In this document: in pieces, positions 36,202-43,862 of the stretch
Numbering within the stretch: the stretch's first letter is position 1
Layout of the letters: each line of letters begins with the position of its first letter
DNA from: Bacillota bacterium
Lineage (GTDB): Bacteria; Bacillota; Clostridia; Saccharofermentanales; DTU023
Direction of reading: 5' to 3'
Length of the DNA stretch: 57,567 bases
Assembly (NCBI GenBank): GCA_023426575.1
Contig: JAFAAL010000047.1
Coordinates: 1 to 57,567, forward strand
Position numbers and translations under genes: made by a program
The notes under the pieces: generated by a model
What the model was told of the DNA's origin: nothing
Databases searched by the model: none
The model's input: only the letters and a program-made list of their open reading frames with translations

Positions 36202-37407
36202 CTAGGCCCGCTCAAGCTGTCCAGATTCTACCTTGAAAAGGGCGCAGCGATGAGCATCCCCAGGATTGGTCGAGCAGCCGAGCGCCGCAAGAGAACTGAT
36301 GACCTGCTCGCTGTCGGCACAAGTCAAGAAGACCTGCTCAGACTCGACCGCCGTAAAGAGGGCCGTGCGTCGCTTGGGATCGAGTTCAGAGAGGACATCG
36401 TCGAGGAGGAGGACCGCGCGCTCCGAGGTCTCAGCCTCGATGTATTTGAGTTCGGCAATGCGCAGGGCCAAGGCAAGCGAGCGCTGCTGTCCTTGCGAGG
36501 CGTAGATTTTGGCCTGGAGCTCATTGATCTCGAGCCCGAGATCATCGCGCTGGGGGCCATAGCTGGTCGAGCCGCGGAGAATATCCTCTTGCAGGGAGCG
36601 CTCGAGCCGCTGACGATAGCTCTCTGAGATTTCCTCTAGAGACTGCTCAGGCTGAAAATGCTCATAGCTCTCGTAGCTGATGGCGAGCCTCTCTCGCCCC
36701 GCGGAGAGCGTGTCGAGAGCTGCCTGGGCAAAGAGCGTCAGCTCCTCGATGGCGAGGATACGGCGCTGGATCAACTCGGCACCAGCCGCCGCCAAGCGCT
36801 CCGTCCAGAGCTCTAACTGCAACTGTAAAAATTGATTTTTCGAGCGCTTGGCCTGTTTTAAGAGCTGATTGCGCTCTCTTAAAATCTGCTGAAATTGCTG
36901 GAGATGCCGAAAATAGTTCTGGTCGACCTTGCTGAGCAGGAGGTCGATGAAACGGCGACGCTCGCTCGGTGCGCCCTTGACGAGTTGCAGATCCTCAGGG
37001 GCAAAGATCACGGCCTGGAAGAGCCCATAGAGCTCTGCCAGGCTCTCGAGCCGCGCCCCCTGATAAGTGATCTCACGGCGCTTGCGCTTATGGCTCGCGA
37101 GATTTCTCACGAGCTCTCGATCGCTAGACTTGTCGAGATCCTGATAGAAGATGACCAGCTCCTGATCCTCGCCCCGGCAGCCTGAAAACGTCAGCTCTAT
37201 CCGATAGTGATCGGCTCCTTGGCGAATCAACTCGGGATCGCGCCCCGTGCGGTGTGAGCGCGCACAAGTCATGAGGAAGATGGCCTCGAGGATATTGGTC
37301 TTACCCTGGGCATTCTGCCCGACGAAGATATTGTCTCCTGGCACAGCCGTCAGCAACTGATCCTCATAGTTGCGAAAGTTCTGAAGTCTCAGCTGCTGAA
37401 TGCGCAT
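36202..37407 (-). CDS. recF: DNA replication and repair protein RecF
   Basis: ABC-type ATPase that promotes RecA loading at gaps, 401 aa. Walker A VGQNAQGKTNILEAIF (~residue 33), FVIFAPEDLQLVKG-like region (VIFAPEDLQLVKGAPSERRR), DDLGLEINEL, the signature YASQGQQRSLALALRIAE and Walker B LLLDDVLSELDPKRR are all present. The start is MRIQQLRLQNFRNYE at 37407, one base after the dnaN stop; the longer in-frame reading into dnaN is an artefact. dnaN-recF-remB-gyrB is the conserved origin order, although the small S4-domain gene (yaaA/rlbA) usually found between dnaN and recF is missing. Confidence 0.96.
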   Translation of the reverse strand: MRIQQLRLQNFRNYEDQLLTAVPGDNIFVGQNAQGKTNILEAIFLMTCARSHRTGRDPELIRQGADHYRIELTFSGCRGEDQELVIFYQDLDKSSDRELVRNLASHKRKRREITYQGARLESLAELYGLFQAVIFAPEDLQLVKGAPSERRRFIDLLLSKVDQNYFRHLQQFQQILRERNQLLKQAKRSKNQFLQLQLELWTERLAAAGAELIQRRILAIEELTLFAQAALDTLSAGRERLAISYESYEHFQPEQSLEEISESYRQRLERSLQEDILRGSTSYGPQRDDLGLEINELQAKIYASQGQQRSLALALRIAELKYIEAETSERAVLLLDDVLSELDPKRRTALFTAVESEQVFLTCADSEQVISSLAALGCSTNPGDAHRCALFKVESGQLERA

Positions 37408-37408
37408 C

Positions 37409-38509
37409 TTAGCGGCGGACAGGCAAGATGAGGTAGAGGAAGCTGTCGTCCTCGATGCCCTCGATGACGAGCGAGGTGCCATTGCCTCCGAAGCCGAGTT
37501 GAATCTCGCTGGCAGGGAGGAGGCGGAGAGCCTCCATCAAGTAGCGAGGATTGAAATCAATGTCGATTTCCTCCCCCTCCAGATGACAGAGAAGCTCTTC
37601 CTCCGCCGTGCCTATATCTGTCCGAGCCATGATCTGCAGGACATCCTGATTCAGAGACTTCAAAGTGATTGGATCGCGCTTCATCTCGATATTGATGACC
37701 AGCGAGCAGCGCTCAATCGCCGCCAGCAGGGCCGCGCTGTCAATTCTGATCGTGCTCATGTACTGCTTGGGCACGATGTCCTTGTAGTCGATGTAATTGC
37801 CATTTAAAAGGCGCGAGACCAGCTTGACCTTGCCGTTGTCGAAGAGAATATATTGATCCGTGCTGTAGATGTCGACGGTCTCATCGCTCTTGTCGAGAAC
37901 CCGCACGAGCTCCTGGAGTGCCTGGCTCGGAATATTGAGTTCACGCGATTCCTGATTGTTTTCGACCAAAGCCTTCTGCCGAGCCATTCTGAAGCCGTCA
38001 ATGGCCACCACCTGTAATTCGCCAGGGGAGAAGCGGACATTCAAACCGTTGAGAATCGGCCGCGAAGGATCCGAAGAGGCCGAGAAAATCGTCTTGTTGA
38101 CCATCTCGCGCAGCGTATTCTGGCTGATCTCCAGGTGATTTTCACGCTGGACCTCAGGCAGTTCAGGATAGTCACCATCGAGATAGTCGATCTCGTACTT
38201 GGCCTTGCCAGCTGTGATCTGCACGGGCCCATGATGCCCACGGACAATCGTCACGCGCTCCTCCGGCAGCATCCGCACGATATCGGCAAAGAGGCGCGAG
38301 CGCAAGATCAGCTTGCCGCCCTCCTTGACCGTCGCGGGAATGGTGCTGACGATCGCCTTTTGCAGATCGTAGCCCGTCAGAATCAACTGATCCTCCCGAG
38401 CCTCAATCAGAATGCCCTCGAGGATTGCGAGCGGCGAGCGCGTGCTGATGGCTCTCTGCACCATGGCAATGGCCTGATTCAATTCTTCTCTACTGACGAC
38501 GATGTTCAT
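37409..38509 (-). CDS. dnaN: DNA polymerase III beta sliding clamp
   Basis: Processivity clamp, 366 aa, three repeated clamp domains. Characteristic segments are MNIVVSREELNQAI at the start, PLAILEGILIEA, LRSRLFADIVRMLPE, FSASSDPSRPILNGL, VAIDGFRMARQKA, LNGNYIDYKDIVPK, and the C-terminal FLYLILPVRR that forms part of the client-binding pocket (the family usually ends in MPMRL or similar). ATG 38509 has GGAAAGGTG upstream. The 246-bp gap to dnaA carries DnaA-box-like sequences. Confidence 0.97.
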   Translation of the reverse strand: MNIVVSREELNQAIAMVQRAISTRSPLAILEGILIEAREDQLILTGYDLQKAIVSTIPATVKEGGKLILRSRLFADIVRMLPEERVTIVRGHHGPVQITAGKAKYEIDYLDGDYPELPEVQRENHLEISQNTLREMVNKTIFSASSDPSRPILNGLNVRFSPGELQVVAIDGFRMARQKALVENNQESRELNIPSQALQELVRVLDKSDETVDIYSTDQYILFDNGKVKLVSRLLNGNYIDYKDIVPKQYMSTIRIDSAALLAAIERCSLVINIEMKRDPITLKSLNQDVLQIMARTDIGTAEEELLCHLEGEEIDIDFNPRYLMEALRLLPASEIQLGFGGNGTSLVIEGIEDDSFLYLILPVRR

Positions 38510-38631
38510 AATTCACCTTTCCTTTTCACGAGGCGCCAAACCTCTATGAACTGTTGAATCTCCGTTCTCTTATTATGGGCTGTCAATAAGGTGCAAAAGC
38601 CCCCATCAGCCCTCTATCTCAATCTTTTCTC

Positions 38632-38752
38632 TGTCGATAGTCCGTCGATAAGTCCGTGGATAATTTGCGACTTATCCAGAGTCTTGACAGAGCCTCTGTC
38701 GATTCTCCCTCTCCACAAATTATCGACGGTCGAATCCACAGAGATTTGTGGA
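38632..38752. promoter_or_regulatory. DnaA-box cluster in the dnaA-dnaN intergenic region
   Basis: Near-consensus DnaA boxes (TTATCCACA) occur as CGTGGATAA at 38655-38663 and TTATCCAGA at 38672-38680 in opposite orientation; weaker forms TGTCGATAG (38632), CGTCGATAA (38644-38652) and TTATCGACG (38720-38728) flank them. TCCACAAAT (38712-38720) and ATTTGTGGA (38744-38752) form a 9-bp inverted repeat just after the dnaA stop, possibly the dnaA 3' end. The remainder of 38510-38631 shows no gene. Confidence 0.7.
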
Positions 38753-38755
38753 CAA

Positions 38756-40159
38756 TTAGGTCTCCAGTCGCGCCTGTAGTTCTGCGACATCATGCTTCAG
38801 CTGCGTCTCGCTGCCGAGGGCCTCCTTGACGCGCTCACAGGCGTGCATGACCGTCGAGTGATTGCGCCCGCCAAAGGCGGCTCCTATCTCATTATAGGTG
38901 AGATCGATAACCGTGCGACAGAGATACATCGCCACCTGCCGCGGTACGACGATGTCCTGGGAGCGCAGCTTCCCCGCCAGATCCGTCGCTGGGACGTGAT
39001 AGAAGTGAGAGACCAATTGCATGATGTGCTCGGCATCAATCCTCTGCGCAGTCTCCTGCTGGAGGTTATGACTCAGCGCCTTGCGCGCCATCTCGAGGTC
39101 GATGGGGCCATTTAAGAGGCTGTAGGCCATGAGATTCTTAAAAGCGCCCTCGAGTTCTCGGATATTGGAGGCAAAGTTCTGAGCGATGTACTCGCAGACA
39201 TCGGAGGGGATGACAATGCCCTGACTGTGACTCAGGCGCCGCAAGATGGCCATGCGCGTCTCATACTCTGGCGGCTCGATGTCGACGATCAGGCCAGAGT
39301 TAAAACGCGTCTTCAGGCGCTCACTCAGCGTACTGAGCGTCTGGGGTGGCTGATCGCAGGTGATGACGATGTTCTTGTGATTTTCATAGAGCGCATTAAA
39401 GGTGTGGAAAAATTCCTCCTGCATCTGCTCCTTGCCCTCGAGGAACTGAATATCGTCGATCAGGAGCAGATCAGCCTCGCGGTACTTGCGCCGGAAGAGG
39501 TCAAAGTGCTTATTCTGAATGACCTGGATAAATTGATTGACAAATTGTTCCGTCTGGACATAGACGACCTTCTTCTCCGGATGCTCAGCGCGAACCTGAT
39601 TGCCGATCGCCTGCATGAGGTGGGTCTTGCCGAGGCCACTGCCCCCATAGAGGAAGAGGGGATTGTAGTGCTGGCCACCCTGCATCGTCGCAACCGCCGT
39701 CGCAGCAGCATGGGCAAAGTGATTCGTAGGTCCGACGATAAAGCTGTCGAAGCGGTAATTGGGATTGAGGCGCACTCTGTGATCCCCGATCTTGCTGGCA
39801 TCGAGCGTCGTCTCCTCCGTCGCAGTCCCGAGTCCTGCGACGCGCTCCTTGTCCTCGAGATCCAAGATACTGCGGGCATAGGCCCCCTCGTCAGCACGCG
39901 GACTTGCCTTCTGACGAATACTGATCTCTAAATTAAATTCTCGGCCACAGGTATTGACCAGGGCCGTCTTGATCAGGCTGCTGTATTGCTGGAGATAATC
40001 ACAGGAGAGTTTATTCGGAGTGATCAGTATAAAATCACGTTCCCCATTGAGCATCGGCTCCGCCGGCTCAAACCACGTCCGGTAGTTCAGCTCGTTCAAC
40101 TGCGGCTTCAAATGTTGCTCCAAACACTTATTCCAGATCTCCTGAGCCACGGAAGTCAT
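38756..40159 (-). CDS. dnaA: Chromosomal replication initiator protein DnaA
   Basis: AAA+ initiator that melts oriC, 467 aa. Domain I begins EIWNKCLEQHLKPQLNELNY; a short linker (~85-120) follows; domain III has Walker A FLYGGSGLGKTHLMQAI, Walker B DLLLIDDIQFLEGK and sensor TLSERLKTRFNSGL; domain IV ends with the DnaA-box-binding helix-turn-helix and signature IGAAFGGRNHSTVMHA. ATG 40159 has GAGAGGAG upstream, somewhat distant. Transcribed leftward, away from the oriC boxes. The usual rpmH-rnpA neighbours upstream are replaced by an aldolase gene. Confidence 0.98.
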   Translation of the reverse strand: MTSVAQEIWNKCLEQHLKPQLNELNYRTWFEPAEPMLNGERDFILITPNKLSCDYLQQYSSLIKTALVNTCGREFNLEISIRQKASPRADEGAYARSILDLEDKERVAGLGTATEETTLDASKIGDHRVRLNPNYRFDSFIVGPTNHFAHAAATAVATMQGGQHYNPLFLYGGSGLGKTHLMQAIGNQVRAEHPEKKVVYVQTEQFVNQFIQVIQNKHFDLFRRKYREADLLLIDDIQFLEGKEQMQEEFFHTFNALYENHKNIVITCDQPPQTLSTLSERLKTRFNSGLIVDIEPPEYETRMAILRRLSHSQGIVIPSDVCEYIAQNFASNIRELEGAFKNLMAYSLLNGPIDLEMARKALSHNLQQETAQRIDAEHIMQLVSHFYHVPATDLAGKLRSQDIVVPRQVAMYLCRTVIDLTYNEIGAAFGGRNHSTVMHACERVKEALGSETQLKHDVAELQARLET

Positions 40160-40341
40160 CTTCTGAAGCGCTCCTCTCTTCCCAATATCTCAAATCTGTT
40201 GCAAGACTTGGGATAGATAGAATAGCACAAAGGGAGGGGCTTGTGAACTCAATTTTGGCTGATATATCAGCGATTTTGAGACTTTTACACAGGCTTAAAC
40301 GCTGTTTATGAGAGGACAATTTTCTATCCCATCTGGAAAAC

Positions 40342-40505
40342 TTATCCACATTTTGTCGACGAAAGGTGGAAAAGTGCCTCGAAGCCAAGAAAAAGTCTCA
40401 ATTTATCCACAATCCACTGTTGATAAGTTTTAGAGGCGCCGGAGGGGATTTCCCAAACAAGAATAAAAATTAAATGAAAATGAATAAAATAATTTCAAAA
40501 AAAGC
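40342..40505. other. Probable replication origin (oriC)
   Basis: Two exact DnaA boxes TTATCCACA at 40342-40350 and 40403-40411, a reverse near-match TGTTGATAA at 40418-40426, and an A/T-rich tract (~40463-40505, many A and T runs) that could be the unwinding element, all upstream of dnaA. With the boxes between dnaA and dnaN this gives a bipartite arrangement like that of Bacillus. The surrounding gene-free stretch 40160-40631 holds nothing else I can identify apart from the fba terminator. Confidence 0.85.
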
Positions 40506-40575
40506 CCCTTTTCAGCCCGCTAACACTGCAAGTCATAATGACATGGTAAAGGGTCTCAAAAATATCTCCAGACGC

Positions 40576-40607
40576 GGAAACGGCCCCGCGTAGATGGGGC
40601 CGCTCCG
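40576..40607 (-). terminator. Probable terminator of fba
   Basis: CGGCCCC (40581-40587) and GGGGCCG (40596-40602) make a 7-bp G/C stem, extended by GCGGA/TCCGC outside small internal loops. On the minus strand the core stem is followed by TTT only, so it is a weak T-run. Confidence 0.6.
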
Positions 40608-40631
40608 CCTTGACATGGATAGGGAGTAGTC

Positions 40632-41519
40632 TTATTTAATGCTGGCCTGGTAGATGTCCTCGATGGACGCGGCCATGGTGTCGGCAAATTCCTGATCGCT
40701 CTGGCTGTCATAGAGACCCTCGGCGAGCGCTCTCGAGAAGGAGGCGATCATGCCGTGGTTCTGACTGAGTAGCTCGTTGGCCTCTTCGCGGCTGTAACCG
40801 CCAGAGAGGGCAACGACGCGCATGACGCGCGGGTGCTCTATCAGTTCGCGATAGAAGTTGGCGACGGTTGGGATCGTCAGCTTGAGCATGACCTGCTGGT
40901 CGGCGGGGAGCTTGTCGAGATGCTTCAAAATCTCTTGCTTTAGAATCTCCTCGCACTCTTTCTTATCTGCTGCGTGGATGTCGACCTCAGGTTCGACGAT
41001 GGGCACGAGGCCGTAGCTCAGAACCTTCTTGGCGACCTCAAATTGCTGACCGACGACCGCGGCGATGCCTGCGGGGTTGGCAGATTTGATGACGGAGCGC
41101 TCCTTGGTGCCAAAGATATGCTTCTCTTGAGCGCGCTTCAGGAGCTGGTCGAGCTCTGGCATCGGCTTCATCATCTGGACGCCATCTTGCTCCTCGGCGA
41201 GACCCTTGTCGATCTTCAAGAAGGGGACGACGCCCTTCTTCTGCCAGAGGTAATCGCCCGTTGGCAGTCCCTCGATCTCACGGTCCATCGTCTGTTCAAA
41301 GAGGATGGCGCCGAGAATTTTCTCACTGTTAAAGGGTTCGGCGGTGATGATGCGGGTGCGCATGGCGTGGACGAGGTCGAACATCTCATCTTCGTTCTGG
41401 TATCTGTCCTCGTTGATGCCGTAGTTTCTCAGCGCCTTGGGCGTCGAGCCACCGCTCTGGTCGAGCGCTGCGATGAAGCCCTGTCCCTCTCTCATCTTCT
41501 TGACTTGTTCTTGATTCAT
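40632..41519 (-). CDS. fda: Fructose-bisphosphate aldolase, class I
   Basis: Schiff-base aldolase cleaving fructose 1,6-bisphosphate, 295 aa, the usual length of bacterial class I (Fda) enzymes. Typical segments: GQGFIAALDQSGGSTPKAL at the N-terminus, LWQKKGVVPFLKIDKGLAEE, SVIKSANPAGIAAVVGQQF, LVPIVEPEVDI, VMLKLTIPT with the probable catalytic lysine, and VVALSGGYSREEANELL. The start has GAGGGAAAGGATCC-like sequence upstream. It has its own promoter element and terminator. Located directly right of oriC, transcribed towards it. Confidence 0.95.
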   Translation of the reverse strand: MNQEQVKKMREGQGFIAALDQSGGSTPKALRNYGINEDRYQNEDEMFDLVHAMRTRIITAEPFNSEKILGAILFEQTMDREIEGLPTGDYLWQKKGVVPFLKIDKGLAEEQDGVQMMKPMPELDQLLKRAQEKHIFGTKERSVIKSANPAGIAAVVGQQFEVAKKVLSYGLVPIVEPEVDIHAADKKECEEILKQEILKHLDKLPADQQVMLKLTIPTVANFYRELIEHPRVMRVVALSGGYSREEANELLSQNHGMIASFSRALAEGLYDSQSDQEFADTMAASIEDIYQASIK

Positions 41520-41553
41520 AGATATTGGATCCTTTCCCTCTAAGTCAGGTTAT

Positions 41554-41562
41554 ATTATAACA
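41554..41562 (-). promoter_or_regulatory. Candidate extended -10 promoter of fba
   Basis: On the minus strand TGTTATAAT, ~35 nt before the fba ATG; -35 not recognisable. It lies in the short divergent gap shared with the urocanate hydratase gene. Confidence 0.5.
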
Positions 41563-41651
41563 CATATTTCAAATAAAAAACGGGGCGTGCAAAAGAAGTC
41601 GAGATAAAGTAAATTATGACTAAGAAATACATTCCTGAAAGGTGGAACCTT

Positions 41652-43676
41652 ATGCATAATGTCGATTTTCAAGAGGCCATGAGAATCAAGTTGGACATGC
41701 CCTTCCCAGAGACTATCCCCGAGTTCGAGCCGGGGATTCGTCGGGCCCCGAGCCGGGGCTTTCGCCTCACGAAGGAGCAGACGAAGATTGCGCTGAAGAA
41801 CGCGCTCCGCTATGTTCCGGAGGAGTGGCACGAGTGCCTGATGCCAGAATTTTTGAACGAACTGATGACTTATGGCCGCATCTATGCCTATCGCTTCCGC
41901 CCAGCGGAGCGCCTCTATGCCAAGCCTGTCGATGAGTATAAGGGGAAGTGCCTGGCAGGCCGCGCCTTCCAAGTGCAGATGGACAATAATCTCGACCCCG
42001 ACGTCGCTCTCTATCCCTATGAGCTCGTCACCTATGGTGAGACGGGCTCGGTCTGTCACGACTGGCTGCAGTATCGCCTGATCAAGCGCTACCTCGAGGA
42101 ATTGACCGAGGAACTGACGCTGGTCGTCGCTTCGGGGCATCCGATGGGGCTCTTCCCCTCGCATCCGGAGGCGCCCAGGGTCATCATCACGAACGGCCTG
42201 ATGATCGGCATGTACGACAATATGGACGACTGGGAAATTGCCGAGCAGATGGGCGTCGCCAATTACGGTCAGATGACGGCGGGTGGCTGGATGTACATCG
42301 GGCCGCAGGGCATCGTCCACGGCACTTACAACACGATTTTGACGGCGGGCCGCAAGGAGCTCGGCGTGCCGGTCGACCAGGACCTCAAGGGGAAGCTCTT
42401 CATCTCCTCGGGTCTCGGCGGCATGAGCGGCGCCCAGCCCAAGGCCTGCGAGATCGCCGGCGCCGTCGGTGTCTTCGCCGAGGTCGATAAGTCGCGGATT
42501 GAGACGCGCCACAAGCAGGGCTGGGTCTCGATGGTCTCTGATAATCTTGAGGAGATCTTCCAGAAAGTCCAAGAGGCAATAGCCTCAGGCCAGCCTCTCT
42601 CCATCGCCTACCACGGCAACATTGTCGATCTTTTGACCTATTGTGTCGACAAGGAGATCACGCCCGAGCTCATCTCCGACCAGACCTCTTGCCACAATGT
42701 CTATGACGGCGGCTACTGCCCGCAGGGGCTGACTTTTGCCGAGCGGACCGAGATGCTGAAAACGGATCGGGCAAAATTCATACGCCTCGTCGACCAGAGC
42801 CTCGCCGAGCACTTCCGCCAGATCAAGACACTGCACGAGCGCGGCAGCTACTTCTTCGACTACGGCAATGCCTTCCTCAAGGCGGTCTATGACGCCGGGG
42901 TCAAGGAAGTCTCGAAGAACGGCCACGACGACAAGGACGGCTTCATCTTCCCCTCCTACGTCGAGGACCTGATGGGCCCTGAGCTCTTTGACTACGGCTA
43001 CGGCCCCTTCCGCTGGGTCTGCCTCTCTGGCAAGGACGAGGACCTCCACGCGACCGACGAGGCGGCGATGAGCTGCATCGACCCCGAGCGTCGCGCCCAG
43101 GACCGCGACAATTACAATTGGATTCGCGACGCTGAGCAGAATCAATTGGTCGTCGGCAGCAAGGCGAGAATCCTCTACCAGGACGCCAAGGGCCGCATGG
43201 ACATCGCACTCAAGTTCAATCAGCTGGTCCGTGAGGGCAAGATCGGCCCCGTCCTCCTCGGCCGCGACCACCACGACGTCTCAGGGACGGACTCCCCCTT
43301 CCGCGAGACCGCCAATATCAAGGACGGCTCCAATGTCATGGCCGACATGGCGACCCATTGCTTTGCGGGCAACGCGGCGCGCGGCATGACCCTCTGCGCC
43401 CTCCACAATGGTGGCGGCACGGGCATCGGCAAGGCGATCAACGGCGGCTTCGGCCTCCTCCTCGACGGCTCCGAGCGGACCGACAGGATCATCGAGCGGG
43501 CCCTCCAGTGGGACGTCTACTGCGGCATCGCCCGCCGCGCCTGGGCCCGCAACGAAAACGCGATCGCCACAGGCGCCCACTACAACGAATGCGACTACGG
43601 CGGCCACGTCACACTGCCCTACTTGGCCGACGATGCGCTGGTGGAGAAGTACGTGGAGAGGGCTTTTGGCCAATAG
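41652..43676 (+). CDS. hutU: Urocanate hydratase (HutU)
   Basis: Converts urocanate to imidazolonepropionate with tightly bound NAD+, the second step of histidine degradation. About 674 aa, the long form of the family. Diagnostic segments include GIRRAPSRGFRLTKEQ, ASGHPMGLFPSHPEAPR, GQMTAGGWMYIGPQGIVHGT, the NAD-binding SSGLGGMSGAQPKA, DQTSCHNVYDGGYCPQG, GRDHHDVSGTDSPFRET and ALHNGGGTGIGKAINGG. ATG 41652 is preferred over ATG 41616 because AAAGGTGG lies just before it; the longer form would add 12 residues. No other hut genes (hutH, hutI, hutG) are nearby, so the rest of the pathway must be encoded elsewhere if present. It has a strong terminator of its own. Confidence 0.95.
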   Translation: MHNVDFQEAMRIKLDMPFPETIPEFEPGIRRAPSRGFRLTKEQTKIALKNALRYVPEEWHECLMPEFLNELMTYGRIYAYRFRPAERLYAKPVDEYKGKCLAGRAFQVQMDNNLDPDVALYPYELVTYGETGSVCHDWLQYRLIKRYLEELTEELTLVVASGHPMGLFPSHPEAPRVIITNGLMIGMYDNMDDWEIAEQMGVANYGQMTAGGWMYIGPQGIVHGTYNTILTAGRKELGVPVDQDLKGKLFISSGLGGMSGAQPKACEIAGAVGVFAEVDKSRIETRHKQGWVSMVSDNLEEIFQKVQEAIASGQPLSIAYHGNIVDLLTYCVDKEITPELISDQTSCHNVYDGGYCPQGLTFAERTEMLKTDRAKFIRLVDQSLAEHFRQIKTLHERGSYFFDYGNAFLKAVYDAGVKEVSKNGHDDKDGFIFPSYVEDLMGPELFDYGYGPFRWVCLSGKDEDLHATDEAAMSCIDPERRAQDRDNYNWIRDAEQNQLVVGSKARILYQDAKGRMDIALKFNQLVREGKIGPVLLGRDHHDVSGTDSPFRETANIKDGSNVMADMATHCFAGNAARGMTLCALHNGGGTGIGKAINGGFGLLLDGSERTDRIIERALQWDVYCGIARRAWARNENAIATGAHYNECDYGGHVTLPYLADDALVEKYVERAFGQ

Positions 43677-43761
43677 ATTGCCTCCAGTATTGCGAACTTC
43701 ATGTAATCTGTGCTAAGTTACAGCCATCTCGGCGACTAGACAAATGAGATCCCCATCTCAG

Positions 43762-43789
43762 CGACACCCCCTCGGGGGTGTCGTTTTTT
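43762..43789 (+). terminator. Intrinsic terminator of hutU
   Basis: CGACACCCC (43762-43770) pairs with GGGGTGTCG (43775-43783) around a 4-nt loop and is followed by six T. Confidence 0.92.
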
Positions 43790-43815
43790 ATGAGAGTGGA
43801 AAAAACCAAAGACTC

Positions 43816-43824
43816 TGATATAAT
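43816..43824 (+). promoter_or_regulatory. Extended -10 promoter of the GlcNAc PTS gene
   Basis: TGATATAAT at 43816-43824, 38 nt before ATG 43863; -35 poor, as in other promoters in this window. Confidence 0.55.
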
Positions 43825-43834
43825 GTGCATTATA

Positions 43835-43851
43835 GTGAATTTAAAATTCAC
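43835..43851. promoter_or_regulatory. 17-bp perfect palindrome, candidate operator of nagE
   Basis: GTGAATTT-A-AAATTCAC lies between the -10 and the Shine-Dalgarno (AGGAGG at 43853-43858). The position suits repression by a sugar-responsive regulator, but no regulator gene is adjacent and I do not recognise the motif. Confidence 0.5.
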
Positions 43852-43862
43852 AGGAGGTGTCT

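Noticed and set aside
38591..38779. Short plus-strand frame in the dnaA-dnaN gap
   Set aside because: Spans DnaA boxes and the end of dnaA; no Shine-Dalgarno, no similarity I can recognise.
41550..42572. Long minus-strand open frame of 340 codons opposite hutU
   Set aside because: The opposite strand encodes a clear urocanate hydratase; the reverse frame has no recognisable domain and follows from codon bias in this G+C-rich gene.
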